NCBI GenBank assembly: GCA_021827545.1 | Contig: JAKAVH010000200.1 | Span: forward strand, 1-22,325 | DNA length: 22,325 nt | Source: Thermoplasmata archaeon | Lineage (GTDB): Archaea; Thermoplasmatota; Thermoplasmata; UBA184 | Direction: 5' to 3' | In this document: piece by piece, positions 14,741-22,173 of the stretch | Position numbering within the stretch: the first letter of the stretch is position 1 | How the letters are laid out: each line of letters opens with the position of its first letter | Notes under the pieces: generated by a model | What the model was told of the DNA's origin: nothing | What the model saw: the letters and a program-made list of their open reading frames with translations, nothing else | Database searches by the model: none | Program-made: the position numbers and the translations under genes

Positions 14741-15061
14741 TAAGGGGCCCCGGCCATGGTGCGTGCTCCACCCCGCCAGAGAGGCCGAGGGTTCTGAATG
14801 CCGGCACTCGATCCAACCTCAGGCCCGACGTGCCGACGACCTCGCCCGGGGGCCGGCGCCGAGTTTACTCGACCGCCCTCGATCGACTTCTCGGTCGAAC
14901 CTGCGGCGCGGATCGCGCGGAGCTCGCCCCGACGCACGCCCTGACACGGTTGGATCTTCCTCGGGAGATCTCAGGAGCGGGGGTCGCCCCGGTCTGAAGT
15001 GCCGACCGCCCGGTCGCGCCCCCGCCCAAAGGATGAAAGGCGATACTCCGTTGAGGCCGCG
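14741..15061. other. intergenic region upstream of the toroid gene, no gene recognised
   Basis: One 55-codon plus-strand frame (GTG at 14830 to TGA at 14997) has a faintly acyl-carrier-like tail but lacks a phosphopantetheine Ser motif and a promoter, so it is not called. A mildly AT-rich GATGAAAGG (15032-15040) about 26 nt before the ATG at 15062 may be the promoter of the next gene. Confidence 0.4.
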
Positions 15062-16030
15062 ATGCCGAACCCGGTCGTCGACTGGCTACTCGAGCCGAAC
15101 CAGCCCTCGGTCCGGTATCTTACCCTGACCCGGCTCCTGGGAAGGCCCGAGTCGGATCCCCGGGTGCGCGCGACCCGGAACGCGATCCCGACGACCGGTT
15201 GGGTCCGGGATCTGCTGAGCCGGCGGGACGAGGGAGGATGGTGGGGACACCCGAAGCATCGGATGGAGCCCCGATTCACCTCCACCCACTGGGTCATGCT
15301 GGCCCTTGCGGACCTCGGCGCGAGCCGGGAGACCGCGGAGATTGCGGCCTCCAGCGAGCTCTGGATGGGAAACTCTCCCCTGCAGGGCGGGGGGGTCGGC
15401 GGGCTCGGGAAGGGAAAGGGCCACCACTGCTACACGGCCAACATGGTCCGGGCGTTGATCCGGCTCGGTTACCGGGAGGACCCGCGGATCCGGAAGACGA
15501 TGGAGTGGCTCGTCCAGACCGCGCATCCCAAGGGGGGATGGAGTTGCCGGTTCTCCACCCCGGGCCCGGCCGAGAGCCGGACACTCGACGCTTGGGAGGG
15601 GCTCGCGGCCTTCGCGGAGTACCCGCGCGCGAAGTGGACCCGGGCCATGCACGACTGCGTGGAGCGCGCCGCGGAGTACTACCTGGAACGTGAGCTGCAC
15701 CGGCAGGGAGAACCGTACGAGCCGTGGTACCGCTTTCATTGGCCGACGCACTACTACTACGACCTCCTCGTGGGGCTCGACTGCCTGACCGCCCTCGGGT
15801 ACGGGAAGGACCCACGACTAAGGTTCGCCCTGGACCTGCTCCGCGGGAAGCGAAGAACCGACGGACGATGGAACCACGACGCGGATCAGATCGATCCGGA
15901 TCCCGAGGGCGCGAAGTGGTTCGCCGAGAACCCGGGGAAGCGACCGACCCCGCTGACGTTCGGGACGGCCGGTCGGCCCAGCAAGATGGTGACGCTTCGG
16001 GCTCTCACGGTCCTGTCTCGCGTGAGCTAG
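15062..16030 (+). CDS. alpha/alpha-toroid (squalene cyclase/prenyltransferase-like) protein
   Basis: The 322-residue product is built of helix-hairpin repeats with the Gly-Trp motifs of terpenoid cyclase/prenyltransferase toroids: EGGWWGHP (near 57-64), PKGGWSC (near 155-161) and DGRWN (near 272-276). It also has GHHCYTANMVRALIRLGY, an aromatic WYRFHWPTHYYYDLL segment, and RALTVLSRV at the end. It lacks the DxDD or QW-series of true squalene-hopene cyclases, so catalysis is unproven; similar archaeal proteins are annotated only as toroid-fold or squalene-cyclase-like. The ATG at 15062 is preferred over a GTG at 14999 because the extra 21 residues are Arg-rich and a weak AT-rich element lies about 26 nt upstream of 15062. 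The stop is TAG. It is convergent with a methyltransferase gene. Confidence 0.82.
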   Translation: MPNPVVDWLLEPNQPSVRYLTLTRLLGRPESDPRVRATRNAIPTTGWVRDLLSRRDEGGWWGHPKHRMEPRFTSTHWVMLALADLGASRETAEIAASSELWMGNSPLQGGGVGGLGKGKGHHCYTANMVRALIRLGYREDPRIRKTMEWLVQTAHPKGGWSCRFSTPGPAESRTLDAWEGLAAFAEYPRAKWTRAMHDCVERAAEYYLERELHRQGEPYEPWYRFHWPTHYYYDLLVGLDCLTALGYGKDPRLRFALDLLRGKRRTDGRWNHDADQIDPDPEGAKWFAENPGKRPTPLTFGTAGRPSKMVTLRALTVLSRVS

Positions 16031-16097
16031 TCCCGGACCCCTCTCGGCCTCTCTGATCTCCCCGGGGTTGCCCGAACGCGCAAAGCCCCCGACGAAC

Positions 16098-16111
16098 CTC
16101 CTCGCGAGGAG
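16098..16111. repeat. 14-nt perfect palindrome between convergent genes
   Basis: CTCCTCGCGAGGAG reads the same on both strands and lies in the 107-base space between the stops of the toroid gene and the methyltransferase gene. It may form a cruciform or RNA stem, or bind a dimeric protein. Confidence 0.4.
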
Positions 16112-16137
16112 CCCCCCCGAGCCGAGCCAGTACCGCT

Positions 16138-16947
16138 TCAGCGCCGTCGGGCCGTGTAGACCGGGGTAAGGATCGGGATCACGACCTTCCCCCCGAACTC
16201 CTCGTCCGCGACCCGACGCATCTCCGTCAGGAACCACCGACGCCGTTTCGGAGCCAGGGAAATGACCTCCGAAAATGTCGACCACAGCTCCGTCACTTCG
16301 GCCGACGTCCGTTCGACCTTCCAGCGAACGAGTTCGCAGGAGATTCGCTCAAAGTCTCCGCTCGATCGGAGCGCGGTCACGTGCTTCTCTCGCTGCGCCG
16401 TAAGCCGCCTCCCGGTGGGGGCGCGGTATCCCCGGCCCAGAAGCGTTCGGTACAGCGGCTGGATTGCGGCGATGTACGAACACCTCCGCGACGGGTCGCC
16501 ATGGCGATTTCCCCACTCCGCCCACCATCCGCCCGGCCGAAGAAGGCGAGCGACCCTTCGCAATCCTGCGCGCTCGGAGATCCAGTGGAAACTGGTGGCG
16601 GCCACGCCGAGATCGAAGCTCGCCGTGGGCAGCGACGCGGTCTCGAACGGGTGCAGTACCGGGTGAACACGGTCGCGGCGTGGACCGAGCGTGCCCAGCA
16701 AGTACCGGGCCATCCTCCGGTCGGGTTCGATGACGGTGAGCGGTCGGGCTCCCTGGTCCAATAGCCCGCGCGTGGCGATCCCGGTCCCCGCGCCTACCTC
16801 GAAGACCCGCGCTCCCGGCGTCAGACCGCAGCGGGTCCGAAGGATCTCGTACACCCGGTCGGGGTAGCCCGGGCGGGCGCGGTTGAAGGTCGCGGGATCG
16901 GCGCCGAAGACGCGGCGACCTTCGCGGAGCGGAACGGATGGGGCCAT
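16138..16947 (-). CDS. class I SAM-dependent methyltransferase (Methyltransf_11/25 type)
   Basis: The 269-residue protein opens with the family's usual entry FGADPATFNRARPGYPDRVYEIL (14-36). Motif I VFEVGAGTGIATRGL (48-62), the acidic VIEPD (72-76), FDLGVAATSFHWI (111-123) and the post-core RVARLLRPGGWWAEWGN (131-147) follow. This is a typical small-molecule methyltransferase; the acceptor cannot be inferred. The C-terminal part (about 150-269) is an Arg-rich lid-like region ending in short strands. The frame continues upstream as far as 17841, but those residues are Arg/Ser/Pro-rich and antisense to the DUF1801 gene. The ATG at 16947 precedes the conserved region directly. A weak AT-rich GGTTTCATCC lies about 33 nt upstream. 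It is divergent from the DUF1801 gene. Confidence 0.88.
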   Translation of the reverse strand: MAPSVPLREGRRVFGADPATFNRARPGYPDRVYEILRTRCGLTPGARVFEVGAGTGIATRGLLDQGARPLTVIEPDRRMARYLLGTLGPRRDRVHPVLHPFETASLPTASFDLGVAATSFHWISERAGLRRVARLLRPGGWWAEWGNRHGDPSRRCSYIAAIQPLYRTLLGRGYRAPTGRRLTAQREKHVTALRSSGDFERISCELVRWKVERTSAEVTELWSTFSEVISLAPKRRRWFLTEMRRVADEEFGGKVVIPILTPVYTARRR

Positions 16948-17180
16948 GAGGTTCGTCGTGCGGAGGCGCCCCGGCGGATGAAACCGGCGCCGACACGCTT
17001 CGCGGGACTTCTCGCTCGCCGCCGAGACCGACAGGCGTATCTGGGGAGCCGTTCGGCCAGGGGGGGCCACGGGAATCGCGCGAACTCGGCCGTCGAGGAG
17101 ACCGGTCGGTCGGCGGATTCGACCGTCCCCTCCTTCGACCGACACGCGGACCTTCGGCGCTCGCAGCGGCTCGCCCCCCG

Positions 17181-17190
17181 GGTTTAAGCG
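17181..17190 (+). promoter_or_regulatory. TATA-like box of the DUF1801 gene
   Basis: GGTTTAAGCG is centred 27 nt before the ATG at 17213, fitting a leaderless transcript. It is the only AT-rich stretch in the 265-base divergent spacer. Confidence 0.5.
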
Positions 17191-17212
17191 ACTCGGGGCC
17201 GTACCGTGTACC

Positions 17213-17668
17213 ATGGCCGAACCGAAGCGACGGACGAGCCGGCCAAAGAAGTCCGCCGGCCGGTTCACGGACGACGAACGAGCTGCGATGCGGGACCGCG
17301 TCCGAGAGCAGAAGATCGTGTGGGGAAAGGATCGCGTGGCCGACGAGCGGGCCGTCCTCGCCAAGATCTCCGAGCTTCCGGAACCCGACCGCTCGATGGG
17401 ACTGCGGCTGCACTCGATGGTCACCGCGGCCGCGCCCGCACTCTCCCCGAGGCTCTGGTACGGGATGCCGGCGTACACGAAGGACGGCGACGTCCTCTGC
17501 TTCTTCCAGCCGGCCTGCCGGTTCGGGGCAAGATACGGAACGTTCGGCTTCAACGACGGCGCGCGTCTCGACGACGGTGAGATCTGGGCCACCTCCTTCG
17601 CGCTCCACGGGCTGAGCCCCGAGGGAGAGGAACGGATCGCCGCGCTCGTCCGAAAAGCCGTCCGTTGA
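17213..17668 (+). CDS. DUF1801 (YdhG-like) domain protein
   Basis: The 151-residue product has a Lys/Arg-rich N-terminus (1-18), a charged helix (19-42), and the DUF1801/YdhG-type core from about 50. This includes LHSMVTAAAPALSPRLWYGMPAYTKDGDVLCFF (66-98), where WYGMPAY is the family hallmark, then YGTFGFND and a final EIWATSFALHGLSPEGEERIAALVRKAV segment. The domain is found in bacterial iron-related protein YdhG and many uncharacterised proteins; its biochemistry is not settled. The ATG at 17213 is supported by the TATA-like box 27 nt upstream. It stands alone on the plus strand between two minus-strand genes. Confidence 0.85.
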   Translation: MAEPKRRTSRPKKSAGRFTDDERAAMRDRVREQKIVWGKDRVADERAVLAKISELPEPDRSMGLRLHSMVTAAAPALSPRLWYGMPAYTKDGDVLCFFQPACRFGARYGTFGFNDGARLDDGEIWATSFALHGLSPEGEERIAALVRKAVR

Positions 17669-17807
17669 TCGGCGTCGGCCCGCACGCGCCGTCTTCCGTA
17701 TCCGACGCGGGAAGCGAGGCGAGCCACCGTCCGGCGCGGGGGGCCGTGCGCAGGAGGCGCGACGCTCCGGGCTTCTGAGGACGATGGGTGTCGGGCCGCG
17801 CGGGGCC

Positions 17808-18818
17808 CTACAACTTGACCCGGCCGATCGCCGGGGCCCATGGCTCGACGTCACTCCGGGTGGTGTCGGGGTTCGTCCCTCGGAGGCGGGCCAGTTCTCC
17901 GACCAACCTCTGTAACGGAAGGATGGAGACGAGCGGCCGGGTGAGAAGGCTGCCTCCGACGAACCTCAGGTCGGACCCCTCCTTGATTCCGCAGGAAACG
18001 ACCTTGACCCCGATCTCTTCCAGCAGGCCGCGAAGGGCGGGACATCGTCCGCCATCGTCCTCGTCGGGGACGATCAGCACCGCCGCCATCCCCTTCTGGA
18101 ACACGGCCGGGGTCCCGTGGAGGGCGAACTCCTCCGACATCCCTTCCGCCCAGAGGTACGCTCCCTCCTTCAGCTTCAGGGCCGCCTCCTCCGCCGTGAC
18201 CTCGTCGAGCCCGAACCCGGTGAGCAGGAGATGGGAACGGGAGGCGAGGTCTCCGACGACTTCGGCCGGGATGGGCAGCGCCAGCGTCCGTTCCATCTGC
18301 TCGGGGACCCGGAAGAGGTCCGAAGTGAACTCCCGCCCGCCGTTTTCGGCGAGGGGCGCGACAAGAAGCCCCAGGACGGCGAGAGCGGTAACGTAGGAGA
18401 CGGTGTGAGTACTGGCCGTCTCATCGCGGCAGGTTCGGAGCACCCGGTCGCCAAAGGGGTGCTCCGCGCCATATCCGGTCACCAGGACGGTGCGGGCGCC
18501 GACCGACTTCGCCCGCATGAGTACGCGGTTCGGATACGTCTTGGTACCGCGATGGCTCACCACCACGATCTGGTCGTCGGGCCGCAGCGGACCGGAGAGT
18601 CCCAGCCGATGGGCCTCCAGCGCGACCGGACGGACCCGACCTCCGGTCAATTGGGCCACCCAGGCGGCCGCGATCCGGCAGGCGTGCAGCGACGTCCCGA
18701 TGCCCGTGAAGACGATGGGCCGGCCCGGATCCAGTTCCGGCACCTCCGTCCGTTCCAGGACCTCCCGCACGGCGCTTGGCTCGGAGGCGACCTGCTCGTC
18801 GAAGCGGAAGTGCGTCAT
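17808..18818 (-). CDS. stand-alone SIS-domain aminosugar isomerase (GlmS isomerase-like)
   Basis: The 336-residue protein contains two SIS folds and no N-terminal glutaminase domain. SIS-1 has FTGIGTSLHACRIAAAW (37-53), VVVSHRGTKTYP (85-96) and ETASTHTVSYVTAL (133-146). SIS-2 has LTGFGLDEVTAEEAALKLKEGA (199-220) and EEFALHGTPAVF (229-240). The LKLKE and LHG pieces align with the GlmS isomerase catalytic Glu (here E218) and His (H234), and a Lys sits at the extreme C-terminus (K335). It may isomerise or deaminate a phosphorylated aminosugar, like GlmS without ammonia channelling or a FrlB/AgaS-type enzyme; which reaction is not visible. The usual SQSGET phosphate loop is here SHRGTKT. The ATG at 18818 has a TATA-like box 27 nt upstream. 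It is a single-gene unit. Confidence 0.87.
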   Translation of the reverse strand: MTHFRFDEQVASEPSAVREVLERTEVPELDPGRPIVFTGIGTSLHACRIAAAWVAQLTGGRVRPVALEAHRLGLSGPLRPDDQIVVVSHRGTKTYPNRVLMRAKSVGARTVLVTGYGAEHPFGDRVLRTCRDETASTHTVSYVTALAVLGLLVAPLAENGGREFTSDLFRVPEQMERTLALPIPAEVVGDLASRSHLLLTGFGLDEVTAEEAALKLKEGAYLWAEGMSEEFALHGTPAVFQKGMAAVLIVPDEDDGGRCPALRGLLEEIGVKVVSCGIKEGSDLRFVGGSLLTRPLVSILPLQRLVGELARLRGTNPDTTRSDVEPWAPAIGRVKL

Positions 18819-18840
18819 CCGAAGGACGGGAGGAGCGCCC

Positions 18841-18850
18841 GATACTATGG
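18841..18850 (-). promoter_or_regulatory. TATA-like box of the SIS isomerase gene
   Basis: The minus strand reads CCATAGTATC, centred 27 nt before the ATG at 18818, as in leaderless archaeal transcripts. Confidence 0.5.
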
Positions 18851-18944
18851 TTTCCTCGCTCCCGCGCCCTGCGGTCGACCCCCGGCGGGGGACCGGATCG
18901 GCGATCCCGCGAGGATTGAAATCCCGGCGCGTCTATGATCCTTC

Positions 18945-18949
18945 GAGGT
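18945..18949 (+). promoter_or_regulatory. Shine-Dalgarno GAGGT deciding the start of the 18955 gene
   Basis: GAGGT lies 5 nt before the GTG at 18955 and would pair with the 16S rRNA 3' end. A TATA-like TCTATGATC (18932-18940) lies just upstream, which would place transcription start very near the GTG, so the two signals compete. Confidence 0.4.
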
Positions 18950-18954
18950 AGGTC

Positions 18955-19191
18955 GTGACCGATAGTTCGGAAGAAGTCACCCGCGGCCTGATGGAGGGCG
19001 TGATCGAAGCCCTTACGGACAAGCACAGCCAGCTCGACGTTCGATTGGACGGACTAACGCTCTCGCTGGGCGACAGTCGCCTCGGATTGCACCTCTCGGG
19101 GACGCTCTCCGTCTCCGTCCACATGCGGGACCTGACGGACGCGGAGAAGGAAGCGCACTCCTCCGCGACGGTGGCCCGGCTCCACGGTTAG
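18955..19191 (+). CDS. small acidic protein of unknown function
   Basis: The 78-residue protein has an acidic N-terminal helix (SSEEVTRGLMEGVIEALTDKH, about 4-24) and then a strand-rich part (LDVRLDGLTLSLGDSRLGLHLSGTLSVSVHM, about 27-57). It ends with a short acidic helix. The beta part has a regular alternation of polar and hydrophobic residues. No family is recognised. The GTG start has a GAGGT Shine-Dalgarno at 18945; an internal ATG at 18991 is a less likely alternative. Its TAG stop overlaps the TAA stop of the convergent gene at 19188. Codon bias and the strand pattern favour a real gene. Confidence 0.7.
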   Translation: MTDSSEEVTRGLMEGVIEALTDKHSQLDVRLDGLTLSLGDSRLGLHLSGTLSVSVHMRDLTDAEKEAHSSATVARLHG

Positions 19192-19550
19192 AGATACCGC
19201 CGCAGCTTCCACAGCGCCGCCGGCGCCACGTGCACGTGACCGGTGAGCGCGCTCGCGTCGCGCCCCAGTCGGATCACCTCCTCGGCACCGTCTCGGAATC
19301 GCACGCTCCAGCCGGAACGGGCCAGCGCCCCCGGTATCCCGCGCGCTTCCCAAAGGTTGACGTGGCTCTCGCGGAGAAGCGCGCGTCCCCGGGGACCGTG
19401 CTCGAGCCACGAGCCCACCTCCACCGTCAATGTCCGATGTTCTCCGTCCAGCTCGGCGAACGGTCGGCCATCCACCGTCGCACGGACCGCGCCGCCGGAG
19501 ATTCGCCCCAAGAGCCGCACGAGGTCCTCCGCGGTCTGACGCGCCGTCAT
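19188..19550 (-). CDS. small protein of unknown function, stop overlaps convergent neighbour
   Basis: The 120-residue product reads as a compact alpha/beta protein. An N-terminal helix (AEDLVRLLGRIS, 7-18) is followed by strands AVRATVDGRPFAEL and HRTLTVEVGSWLEH, a helical RGRALLRESHVNLWEARGIPGAL segment, strands WSVRFRDGAEEVIRLGR, and a C-terminal ALWKLRRYL. Nothing catalytic is recognised. The ATG at 19550 has no clear TATA or Shine-Dalgarno. Its TAA shares bases with the TAG of the convergent 78-residue gene. High third-position GC and a well-formed amphipathic pattern support it as real. Confidence 0.72.
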   Translation of the reverse strand: MTARQTAEDLVRLLGRISGGAVRATVDGRPFAELDGEHRTLTVEVGSWLEHGPRGRALLRESHVNLWEARGIPGALARSGWSVRFRDGAEEVIRLGRDASALTGHVHVAPAALWKLRRYL

Positions 19551-19690
19551 CGTCTTCGTCCGGAGCGCATCGCCCCCAGGCGAAGTCGCCCGAGCCTACG
19601 CAGAGTCCGGACCCGGCCTCCCAACTCCCGCCTTGAGATAACCATAGAGGGTGCGCCCGCGGCCCGGGGGGCCGCTGCGGTGCGATCGGA

Positions 19691-19978
19691 TCAGGAGGAG
19701 GGGCGCAGCTTCTGGCTCTCGGCCTCGGAGAACGCTCGCAGTGTCTCGGTCTCGATGTTGCCCGAGGCCCCGGCGGCCATCAGGAACCGGACCACGAGCT
19801 CCTCGGTCGGAGACTCCAAAAAGAGCACCGAGTCGAACCGACCCAGCGTCGAATACGGGGTGATCTTGAGCCCGTGATGCTCGAACTCGCTCCACGTCCG
19901 GTCGCGGGCCTTCAGGGCTTCGGGCATGTTCTGCTTTGCCCGGGGGGTCAGCTTGACGAGCACGATGTAGCTCGGCAT
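19691..19978 (-). CDS. GYD-domain protein
   Basis: The 95-residue protein matches the GYD family (PF08734) over its whole length. It starts MPSYIVLVKLTPRAKQN, with the strand-1 pattern of the family, continues with a helix (MPEALKARDRTWSEFEHHG, 18-36) and LKITPYSTLGRFDSVLFLESP (37-57), then EELVVRFLMAAGASGNIETETLRAFSE (59-85). The segment where the name-giving Gly-Tyr-Asp occurs reads GRFD here. The fold is a dimeric ferredoxin-like barrel; function is unknown. The start is firm because a canonical TATA box lies 26 nt upstream. It is a single-gene unit. Confidence 0.9.
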   Translation of the reverse strand: MPSYIVLVKLTPRAKQNMPEALKARDRTWSEFEHHGLKITPYSTLGRFDSVLFLESPTEELVVRFLMAAGASGNIETETLRAFSEAESQKLRPSS

Positions 19979-19998
19979 GGCTGGGCATCCGGCGCGGC

Positions 19999-20008
19999 CT
20001 ATTTAACC
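19999..20008 (-). promoter_or_regulatory. TATA box of the GYD gene
   Basis: The minus strand reads GGTTAAATAG, the best archaeal TATA match in the window, centred 26 nt before the ATG at 19978, predicting a leaderless mRNA. Confidence 0.6.
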
Positions 20009-20478
20009 CTCCAACGCCGGTGCCGGCACCGCACGATCGTGCAGCGTCGGCGCGAGCTCGAGACGAGCCTGCGAGCCTTCGGCAAGACCCCTCCCACCTA
20101 ACGGGGCTCACCCCGCGCTTTCCGGCCCCGATCGCTTCGCGTCGCGACACGTCGACGGCCCGGCCGCTCAAGCCGCCCGGCCTCCGAGGAGCACGCCCGT
20201 TCCTGGCTCCGACCTGCCTCTCGCGCCCGGGGACGCCGTGCACGGACTCTGGGAGGCTAGCATCGATCGGTCCGAGAGAGAGGTGGGACTTCGAGGTCGG
20301 GGTGTTGCGTTCGGGCCGGTTTCGGCGCGGCACGCTGACCGAGCGCATCGCGGAGCGACACGCACCGATTCGAGATGCGTGGCTCGTCGCCATCGTACAG
20401 CGCCTATGCGGAGCCGCGCGTAGGCACGGCCACTTGCGGGGATTCGGGAGCTCCCGCGTCGTGGAGCCGACCCCGGAC
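20009..20478. other. intergenic region, no gene recognised
   Basis: About 470 bases with no convincing gene. A plus-strand frame starting near 20020 has one protein-like stretch (RERWDFEVGVLRSGRF around 20265-20315) but runs on through the antisense of the membrane gene to 20910, so it is not called. No tRNA or repeat array is seen. Confidence 0.45.
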
Positions 20479-21342
20479 CTATGCCGCGGTCGTTCCGGCC
20501 GTGGGAGCCGGCTTCCCAACGGCATGGCGCTCGGCCAGCCAGAGGTCGTACGCCCGACAGAGGTTCCCCACTCCCGGGAGGATCATCGCCAACGAGATCA
20601 CGACGAACCCGTTGAACGCCCAAGAGACCGGGGAGAACGCCGCTCCCAAGCCCACTATCGCACCGACGACCATCCAGGAGCTTCCCCGACCCAAGAGGGA
20701 ACGCTCGGTGGGCGACGCCACTGCGAGCAGCAGCTCGGAGAGATGGCGCGCACCGTAGTAGTATATCAGCACCAGGACGGCCCCGGTGGCAAGGCTGGTG
20801 GCAACGGACCCCACCACACCCGGCACCGCACCGATACCGAGCCAGGACATTGCGCCGTTGACTCCCGCGAAGGCGACCGAAACGACGATGGCGGCCAGCA
20901 CGAGAACTAGGAACAGCCAGAGGGTAGTGCGGTGATCCCTACGCGCCGTTTGGCACGAGGACTCCTGCGCGGGCCCCATCTCGGCCCCGGCAGACACCAT
21001 GGCGAGAACTCCGCGTCGCCAGGCGAGTAGGCCCAGAATCGCGAACACGAGTGCGATGACCACGAGAACCCCGAGCGAAACCCCCACTGCGATCCCAACG
21101 CCGATCTGAACGGCCGTGATCCAGTCAAGGTTGAACGGCCCCCCAACTCCGGGAACCTTTCCGAAGACCCCGAGCGAGCTCAGGTAGCCCTCTACAAGGA
21201 CGAGGACCGACACCGCGAGGGCCAGAGACACGAGAGTGCGGAGCCGCCCCAACGCACTGCGAACGATCGCCGCGCCCGCGACGCTCCCGCTCGGGAACAT
21301 CGGCGTCGCGGCAGCGGAGCCCGCGCTCGCGGAAGATAGCAT
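20479..21342 (-). CDS. multi-pass membrane protein of unknown function
   Basis: The 287-residue product has a Ser/Ala-rich N-terminus (1-22) and about six hydrophobic segments near 34-52, 72-103, 139-162, 170-195, 220-240 and 243-262. Loops include AWRRGVLAMVSAGAEMG and YYYGARHLSELLLAVASP. The arrangement recalls archaeal DUF973-type membrane proteins, but this is only a resemblance. It lacks transporter or enzyme motifs. The ATG at 21342 is preferred; a TTG at 21393 would add 17 residues without hydrophobic content. An AT-rich CCTCTAAGTC (minus, 21376-21385) could be the TATA, giving a leader of about 13 nt. A 10-bp tandem repeat sits immediately upstream of it. Confidence 0.8.
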   Translation of the reverse strand: MLSSASAGSAAATPMFPSGSVAGAAIVRSALGRLRTLVSLALAVSVLVLVEGYLSSLGVFGKVPGVGGPFNLDWITAVQIGVGIAVGVSLGVLVVIALVFAILGLLAWRRGVLAMVSAGAEMGPAQESSCQTARRDHRTTLWLFLVLVLAAIVVSVAFAGVNGAMSWLGIGAVPGVVGSVATSLATGAVLVLIYYYGARHLSELLLAVASPTERSLLGRGSSWMVVGAIVGLGAAFSPVSWAFNGFVVISLAMILPGVGNLCRAYDLWLAERHAVGKPAPTAGTTAA

Positions 21343-21388
21343 GACTAGGTCACGCAGGTACGTCGTTCTTGCAGGACTTAGAGGCGAG

Positions 21389-21408
21389 GTCAACCGGGGT
21401 CAACGGGA
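21389..21408. repeat. 10-bp tandem repeat upstream of the membrane protein gene
   Basis: GGTCAACCGG and GGTCAACGGG are adjacent copies that differ at one base. They lie about 47 nt before the ATG at 21342 and just upstream of a TATA-like element, a position suitable for a regulator or for TFB/BRE contact. Confidence 0.4.
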
Positions 21409-21691
21409 GAGGGGCGGCAGTTCCCATGCTGCGCCGAACTAGGGAGTCGCCGACGTGCGTCCTTCATCGAGGTCGACCGTGGCCGAGGCCGGAAGACAGG
21501 TCTCGGGCGCGGACGACCCGGGACAGCTTGCACCTGCACTTCGGGACGGTTCGCGGTCGAAGCATCCCCCCGATCCAGCACGACACCATTATCGTCGACT
21601 CTCGACCCTGTTTCCATGGCATCGTTCGGTGGTATCACCTCTCCAACAGCGCCGCGGAATCGTTGGCCCGTCGTGAACTCGCGTCGATCAC

Positions 21692-21904
21692 TCAACCCAC
21701 CAGCCGCTCGTCGGTCGGGTTCAGCTCCGGGGTCACGCCGGGGCCGGCCAAAGTTACCTCGGTCGCCCCGCCGGCCTCGCTGAGTCCGAATGCGACCGCA
21801 TCGTGAATGCGGAGCCGACACCCGCGCCACGCGTCGCCCGCTCGTGGCTTGAGGTCGCCCGTCTCGTCGGAGGTGCGCCAAGTCTCCGATGGTCGCGGCC
21901 CTCT
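21692..21904 (-). pseudogene. start-less coding-like fragment
   Basis: Between the TGA at 21905-21907 and the TGA at 21692-21694 the minus strand has 70 open codons with strong third-position G/C bias and protein-like content: ETGDLKPRAGDAWRGC, then LRIHDAVAFGLSEAGGATEV, then TLAGPGVTPELNPTDERLVG. There is no ATG and no upstream GTG or TTG before this content. A GTG at 21908 opens another frame (MKRAATIGDLAHL) that could supply a start if one base had been lost or gained. It could be a frameshifted small gene, the tail of a decayed gene, or chance. The flanks 21409-21691 and 21909-22173 show no gene. Confidence 0.25.
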
Positions 21905-22173
21905 TCACCGACCGTCACAGGGGTCGGTGCCGGCCCCACGCCTGACGTGTCGGGCGATCGCGGCCGCCCGCGACCAGGTCTCTGGTGGGTGCGATCCCGG
22001 ACCCGGTTGAGAGGAGCGATGCGGCGTCCGCTCGGGCTCCCGGGAGGTCGACCACGCTCTCTCGTCCGCGGCGCGAACTCTACGCCCTCGGAGATGGGAC
22101 CGAATCTGCGGGGACTTCGCCGCCTTGCCGATGGCTAGGTTCATGCACCCCCGGCTCGTGGCCCATAGAACGA

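Noticed and set aside
14830..14997. 55-codon frame with an acyl-carrier-like tail
   Set aside because: It lacks the DSL phosphopantetheine motif and has no promoter; resemblance limited to a few residues.
20020..20910. Plus-strand frame with a protein-like stretch near 20265-20315
   Set aside because: It continues for over 400 bases as the antisense of the well-supported membrane protein gene; no start signal.
21905..22144. 79-codon minus-strand ORF from an ATG at 22144 with a weak TATA-like element about 22 nt upstream
   Set aside because: Composition is Arg/Ser/Pro-rich without secondary-structure pattern; spacing is only borderline.
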